From the NCBI RefSeq assembly GCF_003478505.1, contig NZ_QUFI01000015.1, positions 17,830-81,829 on the forward strand: 64,000 nt of DNA, in the 5' to 3' direction. Each line of letters opens with the position of its first letter. Position 1 is the stretch's first letter. Shown here one piece after another: positions 6,831 through 15,228 of the stretch. Both the position numbers and the translations under genes were made by a program. The notes under the pieces are model-generated. The model searched no databases. It was given only the letters and a program-made list of their open reading frames with translations, and was not told where the DNA came from. Origin of the DNA: Clostridium sp. AF27-2AA. Its GTDB lineage: Bacteria; Bacillota; Clostridia; Lachnospirales; Lachnospiraceae.

Positions 6831-9800
6831 ATGGGAAAAGATTACTATGTAGGGCTTGACTCGGGAACTGGATCTCTCGGATGGTCTGTCACGAATGAAA
6901 CGTATGAAATTCAGCGTTCTCACGGCAAAGCATTATGGGGAGTCAGACTGTTTGATGCAGCGGAGACAGCAGAAGAACGCCGTGGATTTCGAACAAACAG
7001 AAGAAGGCTGGATCGCAGAAACTGGAGACTGGAACTTTTACAGGAAATTTTTGCAGAAAAAATCAATCAGGTCGATGATGGATTTTTTCTGCGCATGAAA
7101 GAAAGCCGTTATCTGCCAGAGGACAAAAGAGGTACAGATGGAAATTGCCCGGAGCTTCCATATGCTATATTTGCAGATCATGATTATACAGACAAGAATT
7201 ATCATAAGCAGTTTCCGACGATTTATCATTTGCGAAAATGGCTTATGGAAACGTCAGATACTCCCGATATTCGACTGGTCTATCTGGCGATGCATCATCT
7301 GGTAAAGCATCGGGGGCATTTCCTGTTTTCCGGAAGCATCGATGAAATTCGGGAATTTCATACGGCGTTTGACGCGTTTTTAGATCTGGTACGCGGTGAG
7401 GAACTGGGATTCGAGAGAACTTTCGATGAAAATTGTTATCAGGAGACAGAAAGAATCCTGAAGGATGAGCATCTTACGCGTTCCATGAAGAAAAGCCATC
7501 TGGTAAAATGTCTTGATGCCGGAACTGCTGCAGAAAAGGAACTGATTGGGGCGATTTCCGGCTGTACTGTGAAATTAAGCAGTATTTTTGCAGATGGAGA
7601 ACTGGATGCCTGTGCACGACCAAAATTTTCTTTTTCAGATATTTCTTATGATGAATATGCGGGAGAACTGCAGGATATTCTGGGAGAACAGTATGTGATC
7701 ATTGAAAGTGCCAAGGCCGTGTATGATTGGGCCATTTTGGCCGATGTGCTTGGCTCTTATCGTTCTATTTCGGAAGCGAAAACAGCTTTATATGAGAAAC
7801 ATAAGAAAGATCTGCGGTACCTGAAAAAACTGGTGAAAAAGCATTTATCCGCAGAGGCATACAAGGAAATTTTTGTACGGTCGAGTGAAAAAGTTTCCAA
7901 TTATCCAGCATATATCGGAATGACCAAAAAGAACGGAAGGAAAGTACCGATTCAGGGAAAACAGTGCAGTCAGGGTGAGCTGTACGTATATCTGAAAAAA
8001 AGCGTGATCGATCAGATCGCAGATGAAAACGCAGCACAATATCTGCGGGATGAAATGGAACATGGAACATTTCTTCCAAAGTTGGTATCAAAAGAAAACA
8101 GCGTCATTCCATATCAGATTCATCTGTATGAGCTGAACCGCATTCTGGAGAATTTACAGGATAGAATTCCTCTTTTGAAACAGGAGGGAGAGCATATCAG
8201 GCAGATTTTTGCATTCCGTATTCCGTATTACGTAGGACCGCTGAATGGAGTTCGCAAAGATGGAAAGGAAACAAACTGGGTTTGTCGGAGGCAGGATGGA
8301 AAAATTTATCCCTGGAACTTTTCGGAGATTATTGATACAGAGGCCAGCGCAGAACGGTTTATCCGCCGGATGACAAATAAATGTACCTATCTTCCGGCTG
8401 AGGATGTTCTTCCAAAAAATTCATTGTTATATGGAAAATTCATGGTGCTGGATGAATTGAATAATCTTCGTCTGAATGGGGAACCGATTTCCGTTGAGTT
8501 AAAACAGGCCATTTATCAGGATGTATTTAAGCGTTATCGTAAGGTAACACAGAAGAAGCTGCTTGCTTATCTGATTCGGGAAGGAATTGCAGGGAGAGAA
8601 ACAGATATTACGGGAATTGATGGTGATTTTAAGAGCAGCCTTACTGCATATCATGATTTTAAGGAAAAATTATCTGGAATAGAGCTGTCTCCATCGGAAA
8701 AAGAAACGATTATTTTAAATATTACATTGTTTGGAGAAGATAAAAAGCTGCTGCAGAAAAGACTGAAAAAGTTATTCCCGGATATGACAGAGAAACAGCG
8801 TATTGCAGTCAGCAATTTATCGTACAAAGGATGGGGACGGCTGTCCGGAAAATTCCTGGAAGGCATTACAGCGCCGGATCCGGAGACAGGAGAAGTGTGG
8901 ACGATCATTCGCACCATGTGGGAAACAAATGATAATCTGATGCAGGTTCTCAGCAGTAAATATCAATTTGCAGAGGCAATCGAACGGGAAAATGATGCGG
9001 ACGAAAAAAAGGAGATTTCTTATCGGCTGATAGAAAATCTGATGGTTTCACCGGCTGTCAGACGTCAGATCTGGCAGATGCTTCTTGTTCTGAAGGAATT
9101 ATGCAAGGTTCAGGGAGCGCCGCCAAAACGGATTTTTATAGAGATGGCAAGAGAAAAAGCAGATTCCGGAAGAACACGTTCCAGAAAGAAAATGCTGATC
9201 GATTTATATAAAAAATGCAAATCTGAAGAGCGAGACTGGATCAATGAACTGGAGCAGACAGAGGATTCACGTTTGAGAAGCGATCGCTTATATCTTTACT
9301 ATACGCAAAATGGACGTTGTATGTATTCGGGAGATCCTATTGAACTGAAGGATTTGTGGGACAACACGAAATATGATATTGATCACATTTATCCGCAGTC
9401 GAAAGTGATGGATGACAGTCTGGATAACCGGGTGCTTGTGAAGCGTGTTTATAATGGAGAAAAAGAGGACCGGTATCCGATTGAAAAGTCCATACGTGAT
9501 GCAAGACACGGATTCTGGAAATCATTGTTGGATAAAGGATTTATCAGCAGAGAAAAATATAAACGCCTGACCAGAACAACGGAATTTGAAGAGGCAGAAT
9601 TAACTGGCTTTATAGCCAGACAGCTTGTCGAAACCAGGCAGGGAACAAAGGCAGCAGCCAGCATTTTAAAACAGGTATTTCCGGATACGGATATCGTTTA
9701 TGTGAAAGCTCCGGTGGTATCCCGGTTCCGTCAGGATTTCAAGTTTATAAAAGTTCGTGAGATGAATGATCTGCATCATGCAAAAGATGCTTATCTGAAT

Positions 9801-10841
9801 ATTGTAGTCGGTAATACTTATTTTGTGAAATTTACGAAAGACGCGGGCTGGTTTGTACGGAAAAATCCAGGAAGAACCTATAACTTGAAGAAGATGTTTC
9901 TTTCAGGCAAGGTAGAGCGGAATGGAGAAACAGCATGGATATCCGGAGACTGCGGAACAATTGGCACGGTGCGCCGCTTTATGGCCCAAAATAATATCAT
10001 TGTGACGAGGCGTCCTTATGAGGTAACCGGTGGATTTTATGATCAGATGCTGATGAAAAAGGGCAAAGGACAGATTCCGATTAAGACAGGGGATGTACGT
10101 CTTCAGGATATTGCAAAATATGGAGGATACAATAAAGAGACAGGCGCGTATTTTGTATTGGCAGAGTCGGATGGGAAAAAGGATACCCGTATCCGTACCA
10201 TAGAGTACGTTCCTGTTCGATTGAAGAAGGAACTGGGAGATGAGAAAAAGCTTTGTTCTTATCTGGAACAGAGAGGATTAAAAAATCCTAAAATTCTATT
10301 GAAAAAAATTAAAATTGATACCTTATTCAGAGTTGATGGTTTTTATATGTGGCTTTCTGGAAGAACTGGAAACCAGCTTATTTTCAAAGGAGCCAATCAG
10401 TTGATCTTATCTCAGGAAGACAGTGCAGTATTGAAGAAAATTCAGAAATTTATAACCAGAAGAAAACAGGATAAATCAGTTCAGATTTATGATACTGATG
10501 GGCTTTCAGAAGAAAATCTGAGCCATTTGTATGACACATTTTTAGAAAAATTGCGAACTACGGTCTATGCAAAACGATTAGGAACACAGGAAAAAACACT
10601 CTCTGAAAAGAAAAAAGATTTCCTGGCTCTTGGGAAAGAAGATAAATGCATTGTTTTGAATGAGATTTTGCATCTGTTCCAGTGTCAGAGTGGTTCCGCA
10701 AATCTGAAACTGATCGGAGGACCAGGAAGTGCCGGAATTCTGGTATTAAACAGTGACATCACAAAGTGTCAGGATATTTGCATTATAAATCAGTCACCGG
10801 CTGGAATTCATGAGCAGATCGTGGATCTGAAAGCATTATGA
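6831..10841 (+). CDS. cas9: Cas9 endonuclease, type II-A
   Basis: 1336 residues from ATG 6831, the usual II-A size. Catalytic residues are all present: Asp10 (VGLDSGTGSLGW), Glu771 (IFIEMAREKAD), HNH His852 (YDIDHIYPQS), His983 and Asp986 (HHAKDAYLN). The Arg-rich bridge helix (RGFRTNRRRLDRRNWRLELL) follows RuvC-I at about 55-78. It cuts target DNA with crRNA and tracrRNA. A GTG at 6819 could extend it by four codons, but that falls inside the proposed IS607 end. Only weak GAG/GTGG lies upstream now; the natural ribosome binding site appears displaced by the IS. It overlaps cas1 by ATGA. Confidence 0.97.
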   Translation: MGKDYYVGLDSGTGSLGWSVTNETYEIQRSHGKALWGVRLFDAAETAEERRGFRTNRRRLDRRNWRLELLQEIFAEKINQVDDGFFLRMKESRYLPEDKRGTDGNCPELPYAIFADHDYTDKNYHKQFPTIYHLRKWLMETSDTPDIRLVYLAMHHLVKHRGHFLFSGSIDEIREFHTAFDAFLDLVRGEELGFERTFDENCYQETERILKDEHLTRSMKKSHLVKCLDAGTAAEKELIGAISGCTVKLSSIFADGELDACARPKFSFSDISYDEYAGELQDILGEQYVIIESAKAVYDWAILADVLGSYRSISEAKTALYEKHKKDLRYLKKLVKKHLSAEAYKEIFVRSSEKVSNYPAYIGMTKKNGRKVPIQGKQCSQGELYVYLKKSVIDQIADENAAQYLRDEMEHGTFLPKLVSKENSVIPYQIHLYELNRILENLQDRIPLLKQEGEHIRQIFAFRIPYYVGPLNGVRKDGKETNWVCRRQDGKIYPWNFSEIIDTEASAERFIRRMTNKCTYLPAEDVLPKNSLLYGKFMVLDELNNLRLNGEPISVELKQAIYQDVFKRYRKVTQKKLLAYLIREGIAGRETDITGIDGDFKSSLTAYHDFKEKLSGIELSPSEKETIILNITLFGEDKKLLQKRLKKLFPDMTEKQRIAVSNLSYKGWGRLSGKFLEGITAPDPETGEVWTIIRTMWETNDNLMQVLSSKYQFAEAIERENDADEKKEISYRLIENLMVSPAVRRQIWQMLLVLKELCKVQGAPPKRIFIEMAREKADSGRTRSRKKMLIDLYKKCKSEERDWINELEQTEDSRLRSDRLYLYYTQNGRCMYSGDPIELKDLWDNTKYDIDHIYPQSKVMDDSLDNRVLVKRVYNGEKEDRYPIEKSIRDARHGFWKSLLDKGFISREKYKRLTRTTEFEEAELTGFIARQLVETRQGTKAAASILKQVFPDTDIVYVKAPVVSRFRQDFKFIKVREMNDLHHAKDAYLNIVVGNTYFVKFTKDAGWFVRKNPGRTYNLKKMFLSGKVERNGETAWISGDCGTIGTVRRFMAQNNIIVTRRPYEVTGGFYDQMLMKKGKGQIPIKTGDVRLQDIAKYGGYNKETGAYFVLAESDGKKDTRIRTIEYVPVRLKKELGDEKKLCSYLEQRGLKNPKILLKKIKIDTLFRVDGFYMWLSGRTGNQLIFKGANQLILSQEDSAVLKKIQKFITRRKQDKSVQIYDTDGLSEENLSHLYDTFLEKLRTTVYAKRLGTQEKTLSEKKKDFLALGKEDKCIVLNEILHLFQCQSGSANLKLIGGPGSAGILVLNSDITKCQDICIINQSPAGIHEQIVDLKAL

Positions 10842-11710
10842 GCTGGCGCGTAGTAGTGATTTCAAAGCGGGCGAAACTGGATTATCAGTTAGGATATCTG
10901 GTGGTGCGAAATGAGAGTGTAACGAAGATTCACCTGGGAGAAATTTCTACGCTTCTGATTGAATCTACGGCAGTTTCCATTACTACAAGTCTTCTTGCAG
11001 AACTGACAAAGAAGAAAATCAAGGTGATATTCTGTGATGAAAAAAGAAACCCGTCATCGGAACTGGTTGGATATTATGGAAGTCATGATACCAGCAGTAA
11101 GGTTCGAAATCAGATTCAATGGAGCAGAAACAGTAAAGATACTGTATGGACAGAAATTGTGACTGAAAAAATAAGAAAGCAAAAGAAACTGTTGGAATAT
11201 CAGGGAAAGGAAGAGTCAAAACTGCTTGATTCTTATTTGCAGGAGATCAAATGGAACGACGAGACAAATCGGGAAGGGCATGCTGCAAAAGTTTATTTTA
11301 ATGCTCTTTTTGGTTTGGATTTTACGAGAACGACAGATTGTTCGGTTAACTCTGCACTGAATTATGGTTACAGCATTATTCTGTCTGCATTTACAAGAGA
11401 GATTACCGCAAATGGTTATATTACCCAACTTGGACTGTTTCATGATAATATGTTCAATCAATTTAATCTGGCTTCGGATTTGATGGAACCGTTTCGTGTT
11501 TTGGTTGATAAAGAAGTTCTTGAAATGAAATTTGAGGAGTTTGAAGTAGACGAAAAACGAAGACTGGTGAACATCCTGAATCATGAAGTGGTTATTGACG
11601 GAAAAGTTCAATATGTGAATAATGCGGTGAAAATTTATTGTAAAAGTGTATTTGATGCTTTGAATGAGAATGACAGTTCATTGATTCGCTTTTATAAGTT
11701 TGAGCTATAG
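10838..11710 (+). CDS. cas1: Cas1 integrase, type II
   Basis: 290 residues. Cas1 joins new spacers to the leader end of the array together with Cas2 and, in II-A, Cas9 and Csn2. Family blocks seen are [23 protein letters not shown] at the N-terminus, the acidic [28 protein letters not shown], and [23 protein letters not shown], which hold the metal-binding Glu, His and Asp. It starts within the cas9 stop (ATGA) and is followed by cas2 four bases after its stop. Confidence 0.97.
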   Translation: MSWRVVVISKRAKLDYQLGYLVVRNESVTKIHLGEISTLLIESTAVSITTSLLAELTKKKIKVIFCDEKRNPSSELVGYYGSHDTSSKVRNQIQWSRNSKDTVWTEIVTEKIRKQKKLLEYQGKEESKLLDSYLQEIKWNDETNREGHAAKVYFNALFGLDFTRTTDCSVNSALNYGYSIILSAFTREITANGYITQLGLFHDNMFNQFNLASDLMEPFRVLVDKEVLEMKFEEFEVDEKRRLVNILNHEVVIDGKVQYVNNAVKIYCKSVFDALNENDSSLIRFYKFEL

Positions 11711-11714
11711 GTTT

Positions 11715-12020
11715 ATGAGAATACTGGTATTTTTTGATCTTCCGGTAACAACCGGAGAGGAACGGCGTGCTTATACAAAATTCCGCAAATTTTTGATCAA
11801 AGATGGATTTTTAATGCTTCAGGAATCTGTGTACTGTAAGCTGGCATTAAATGGAACTGCAGCCAATGCAATTACAGAACGGGTGCGAAAAAATAAGCCG
11901 GAACAAGGTCTGGTGCAGTTGCTTACGGTAACGGAAAAGCAATATTCTAAAATGGATCTGATCGTCGGAGAAATCAAAAGCGAGATTCTTGACAGCGATG
12001 AAAGGCTGGTGGTCTTATGA
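11715..12020 (+). CDS. cas2: Cas2, type II adaptation protein
   Basis: 101 residues with the N-terminal beta strand [18 protein letters not shown], including the conserved Asp, and the ferredoxin-like fold length expected. ATG 11715 is chosen because this is where family members begin; a TTG at 11700 would add five residues and overlap cas1. Cas2 bridges two Cas1 dimers during spacer integration. Its stop overlaps the csn2 start by ATGA. Confidence 0.94.
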   Translation: MRILVFFDLPVTTGEERRAYTKFRKFLIKDGFLMLQESVYCKLALNGTAANAITERVRKNKPEQGLVQLLTVTEKQYSKMDLIVGEIKSEILDSDERLVVL

Positions 12021-12691
12021 AACTGACACATACGGAATTAGAAAAACAGCTTGTGTTTGAAACTGGTAAAGCTGTGGAATGGATCATAGAATCACCTGCC
12101 AGCTTTTCAAAATATGTCAGGGATTTGTATGAAATCATGCAGGACAACGAGGGGAAATTTACGCTTTCAGATGAAGATGAAATCATTGATTTTCAAAAGT
12201 ATGCAGAATTGATTATAGATCCCTTTTTGCTTGATTTTCATAACCGTCAGATACAGAAAAAATTATATGTAGAATTACAGAAGCTTGCAGTCGGCAGTGA
12301 ATTTTATCTGCAGACGCAGGAATTAAAATCTCAGATTCAGAAATATTTTATTGATCTTGAATATGCAAGCGGATATGATCTTGAAATAGCGGATGAAATT
12401 GATCTGCCAGCTATTTTTAAGGCAGTTGGCATTCAATTGGATGGTGGAAATGAAGAAACACTGTTTGAGCGGATAGCGATTTATATTAAGATTATGGCAG
12501 AACTGCTGAAAAAGAAACTCGTGATTCTGGTAAACAGCAGAAGCTACCTGACCAGCGATCAGATAGATCAGATAGCAGAACTATGCATGTACAGCGAAGT
12601 TGCATTGCTGCTGATTGAAAATGTACAGCGCGACTTTTCAAAAAAGCGAAATTACTGTATAATTGATTGTGACGAATGTTGTATTAGCTAA
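12017..12691 (+). CDS. csn2: Csn2, type II-A adaptation protein
   Basis: 224 residues, standard short Csn2 size. The sequence starts [23 protein letters not shown], is acidic and helical, and includes [21 protein letters not shown] and [11 protein letters not shown] near the end, as in Csn2 ring proteins that bind DNA ends during spacer acquisition. Its presence assigns the locus to subtype II-A. It overlaps cas2 by ATGA and its 3' end contains a TATAAT (12658-12663) that may drive the array. Confidence 0.9.
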   Translation: MKLTHTELEKQLVFETGKAVEWIIESPASFSKYVRDLYEIMQDNEGKFTLSDEDEIIDFQKYAELIIDPFLLDFHNRQIQKKLYVELQKLAVGSEFYLQTQELKSQIQKYFIDLEYASGYDLEIADEIDLPAIFKAVGIQLDGGNEETLFERIAIYIKIMAELLKKKLVILVNSRSYLTSDQIDQIAELCMYSEVALLLIENVQRDFSKKRNYCIIDCDECCIS

Positions 12692-12748
12692 AAAACGTTT
12701 GAGTACCATGCCCGGTGCGGATGAGGCACTGCATTTTTGAACTTTGAG
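12692..12748 (+). promoter_or_regulatory. CRISPR leader with partial inverted repeat copy
   Basis: Only 57 bases separate csn2 from the first repeat. At 12697-12709 is GTTTGAGTACCAT, the exact reverse complement of the last 13 bases of the repeat. A TATAAT at 12658-12663, inside csn2, is the best array promoter candidate. The last leader bases before repeat 1 are GAACTTTGAG, where II-A adaptation normally reads its anchoring signal. Confidence 0.6.
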
Positions 12749-13546
12749 GTTTGAGAATGATGTAAAAACGTATGGTACTCAAACCATGGATGCCTTTAAT
12801 GATCCGCATATCCGGTTTGAGAATGATGTAAAAACGTATGGTACTCAAACATGAAAAAGAGCTGGACGAACTTTTTTCAGGTTTGAGAATGATGTAAAAA
12901 CGTATGGTACTCAAACATAACACAAACGCTCATCTTTGTAAAGCATGTTTGAGAATGATGTAAAAACGTATGGTACTCAAACGGCCAGGTCAGTAGAGCC
13001 GTAACCGCTTTCGTTTGAGAATGATGTAAAAACGTATGGTACTCAAACATATCTGAAAACGGATATGTCATCGATACTGTTTGAGAATGATGTAAAAACG
13101 TATGGTACTCAAACTATCTTTCTCGATTGTACCGCACATAGTAAGTTTGAGAATGATGTAAAAACGTATGGTACTCAAACCCAGTCATGCGGTACAATTC
13201 CCAGCTTGTAGTTTGAGAATGATGTAAAAACGTATGGTACTCAAACCACGATCCACCTTCCACACGATCAAGTGTGTTTGAGAATGATGTAAAAACGTAT
13301 GGTACTCAAACACAGAAGTGGTCATTTATGATGGTCATATTGTTTGAGAATGATGTAAAAACGTATGGTACTCAAACTGTTCATGTTGTTTTCTCCCTTC
13401 TGGTGTGTTTGAGAATGATGTAAAAACGTATGGTACTCAAACATCTGTATGTCAGATCTGGCTTGTGGCTCAGTTTGAGAATGATGAAAAACGTATGCTA
13501 AACTGAAGCGTACCAAAAAGTGTTATCCGCGTTTGAGAATGATGTA
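12749..13546 (+). CRISPR. Type II-A CRISPR array, 11 perfect and 2 degenerate repeats
   Basis: Eleven identical 36-base repeats (begin GTTTGAGAATG, end GGTACTCAAAC) start at 12749, 12815, 12881, 12947, 13013, 13079, 13145, 13211, 13276, 13342 and 13407. Repeat 12 (13473-13503) has lost bases, and repeat 13 (13531-13546) keeps only its first 16. Spacers are 30 bases, except two of 29 (13247-13275, 13378-13406) and the last of 27. Repeat decay at the far end and identity near csn2 place the leader on the csn2 side. The tracrRNA anti-repeat shows the crRNA strand is plus. Confidence 0.98.
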
Positions 13547-13574
13547 TAATTTGATTTCTTAAAAAACTTCTATG

Positions 13575-13602
13575 TCGCCATCCAATAGGTGGCGAATTTC
13601 TT
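13575..13602 (+). terminator. Possible array terminator
   Basis: TCGCCA/TGGCGA with a 9-base loop followed by a modest ATTTCTT tail, just after the last repeat fragment. Confidence 0.4.
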
Positions 13603-13665
13603 ATACTCAATATATCGTATATCGCATTTAGCGTTTTTAATTAATGTAATTAAATTGGAGAATGT

Positions 13666-13684
13666 GGTTTTGAGAATGATGTAA
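13666..13684 (+). repeat. Isolated CRISPR repeat remnant
   Basis: GGTTTTGAGAATGATGTAA matches the first 17 bases of the repeat with one extra T, about 120 bases beyond the last recognisable repeat. It suggests the array once extended further. The rest of 13547-13780 is AT-rich with no gene. Confidence 0.6.
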
Positions 13685-13780
13685 TATTGTAAAAATATTT
13701 GTTGTGGGACATTATGAGAATGTCTGCGCAATATTGAGTTTATAGTCGATATTATTTGAGTTCAATAAAAGGGAGTTTTT

Positions 13781-14341
13781 ATGTTACAATTTACATCACA
13801 ATCAGATTTTTCAGAAATCTACCGCATTATGCAGGCTAGCTTCTCGGATGACGAATATCGCCCTTATGACGAGCAGCTTGCGCTTTTTGAAGAACCGGAA
13901 TACTGGATTTATTATATGCCTGCGATAGGAATGGAAAGGGTCGGCAATCATTCAACTGGAAATTCCACGATGCATGCAGCAGGCTTTCTTGCTGTATGGG
14001 AATTTGAATCCTTCACCTACATCGAACATTTTGCAGTAGATCCGGTCCTTCGCAACAGCGGAACCGGATCCGCCATGCTGCAGGAACTGGTAAGAAAATA
14101 TCAGAAACAAATCTGCCTGGAAGTAGAACTTCCGGAAGATGAATTAACCCGCAGACGCATCGGATTTTATGAGCGCAATGGGTTTGTATTTAATGAATAT
14201 CCCTATATTCAGCCACCCATTTCCAAAGGGAAATCTCCGGTGCCGCTTCGGATTATGACATATGGAAGCGCAATCACGCAGGATACATTTGAAGAGATGA
14301 AACGCGTGCTGTACCAGAGGGTGTACAAGTGCACAGTATAA
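13781..14341 (+). CDS. GNAT family N-acetyltransferase
   Basis: 186 residues. The central region YIEHFAVDPVLRNSGTGSAMLQELVRKY contains the acetyl-CoA-binding R/Q-x-x-G-x-G/A pattern (here RNSGTGSA), followed by LEVELPEDELTRRRIGFYERNGFVFNEY, the typical GNAT beta5-alpha4 segment. It transfers an acetyl group from acetyl-CoA to an unknown amine. AAAAGGGAG precedes the ATG. It stands alone between the CRISPR array and the structured intergenic region, and its transcript would run into the element at 14371-14550. Confidence 0.88.
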   Translation: MLQFTSQSDFSEIYRIMQASFSDDEYRPYDEQLALFEEPEYWIYYMPAIGMERVGNHSTGNSTMHAAGFLAVWEFESFTYIEHFAVDPVLRNSGTGSAMLQELVRKYQKQICLEVELPEDELTRRRIGFYERNGFVFNEYPYIQPPISKGKSPVPLRIMTYGSAITQDTFEEMKRVLYQRVYKCTV

Positions 14342-14370
14342 AAATTTAAAAGCAATACCAATATAGGTCC

Positions 14371-14550
14371 GAAGCCGGTAATCTCGGCATACCGCTGCGC
14401 AAAATATGGGTATTGTGTTCGGACGATGCAGCTGACAGATGTTTGCGGATAGTCGGACAAGATGTCCGCCTCCCTCAAACACCAGTCGCTGCATAGCCGG
14501 ACACGTATACCCATATTTATGCTCCGCGGAATGCCGGGATAACCGGCTTC
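14371..14550 (+). ncRNA. Structured 180-nt element, copy A (candidate RNA)
   Basis: The whole stretch folds back on itself: GAAGCCGG pairs with CCGGCTTC at the ends, then CGGCAT/ATGCCG, ATGGGTAT/ATACCCAT, GATGCAGC/GCTGCAT and an inner GGACAAGATGTCC loop. A homologous copy lies at 14681-14861 on the opposite strand with many compensatory base changes. It follows the GNAT gene on the same strand and is followed by the terminator at 14585-14658. No open frame fits it. I do not recognise the family; a large-hairpin class such as skipping-rope is possible. Confidence 0.7.
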
Positions 14551-14584
14551 TGCTGTATTGCTCCCGCTAAGAGAGAAATAAAAT

Positions 14585-14658
14585 CAGCCAGAACGGTACT
14601 GATAAAAAGCCGGGAATTTCAGCCTTTTACCAGTATCATTCTGGCTGTGTTTTTTATT
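14585..14658 (+). terminator. Shared bidirectional terminator between convergent transcripts
   Basis: CAGCCAGAA (14585-14593) pairs with TTCTGGCTG (14639-14647), with TACTG/CAGTA and TAAAA/TTTTA pairing inside. GTTTTTTATT follows on the plus strand and ATTTTATTT on the minus strand, so it can serve both transcripts. Confidence 0.75.
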
Positions 14659-14680
14659 ACCGTAGAATAGCAGAAAAGCA

Positions 14681-14861
14681 GAAGCAGGGCGGGGTGGTAT
14701 CCTGCGTAGCATAAATAGAAGTGCAACGTGTCCGGCTATGTGGCGAGTGACGTTTTCGGGAGGCGGACATCTTGTCCGACTATCCGCAAACGGCTGTCAG
14801 CCACATCGTCCGAACACGGCACTTCTATTTTGCGCAGCGGGATACCGCCCCGGCCTGCTTC
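14681..14861 (-). ncRNA. Structured 180-nt element, copy B (candidate RNA)
   Basis: On the minus strand it starts GAAGCAGG and ends CCTGCTTC and aligns along its length with copy A. Stems differ in sequence but stay paired: AGAAGTGC/GCACTTCT replaces ATGGGTAT/ATACCCAT, and GATGTGGC/GCCACAT replaces GATGCAGC/GCTGCAT. The core TTTGCGGATAGTCGGACAAG is identical. It follows the DUF4387 gene in the direction of transcription and precedes the same terminator as copy A. Confidence 0.7.
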
Positions 14862-14893
14862 GGACCTTTCGTGAACAGGATTTAAATTGAAAT

Positions 14894-15202
14894 TTAGCAC
14901 TCAATATCCAGCAGGCTCACATACTGCTGTCCGCCGTGCATATCCCTCTCATCGCGGCTGCCTTCCACCGGCACTCTTGGCAGACTGATCTTGGCCACCT
15001 GGATATGTTTCAGACAGTAGATTTCCAGATCTTCCGGTTTTACATGATAGGATTTCGCGATAAATTCTTTTTCCCGCTCAAAGGCAGCGGCTACATTCTC
15101 GGTATCTTCTACGCTGTTGCAGAATGCGTCAATGGTCAGCCAGAACGGTCCTGCGTTTTTGCTGCGGATATATTTGACTGTATTTTCTATGGTTCTCATC
15201 AT
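14894..15202 (-). CDS. DUF4387 family protein
   Basis: 102 residues. The sequence (KYIRSKNAGPFWLTIDAFCNSVEDTENV) matches the DUF4387 family, which is nearly always paired with the DUF1446/AtuA protein encoded just upstream, and in some proteins fused to it. Its biochemical role is unknown; acyclic terpene utilisation or a related acyl-CoA isomerase/dehydratase step is proposed for the pair in other bacteria. GGAGG is five or eight bases from two adjacent ATGs, so the start may be one codon shorter. Transcribed after the AtuA-like gene with a 26-base gap. Confidence 0.8.
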   Translation of the reverse strand: MMRTIENTVKYIRSKNAGPFWLTIDAFCNSVEDTENVAAAFEREKEFIAKSYHVKPEDLEIYCLKHIQVAKISLPRVPVEGSRDERDMHGGQQYVSLLDIEC

Positions 15203-15228
15203 TCATACCTCCGAAATTATTTTTAGTA

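Noticed and set aside
12692..12748. A second tracrRNA in the leader
   Set aside because: Only the 13-base complement of the repeat end is present; the ATGATG-pairing block, nexus and terminator are missing.
12684..13516. Minus-strand open frames in the CRISPR array with repeated peptides
   Set aside because: They arise from reading the repeats; the peptide repeats follow the 66-base period.
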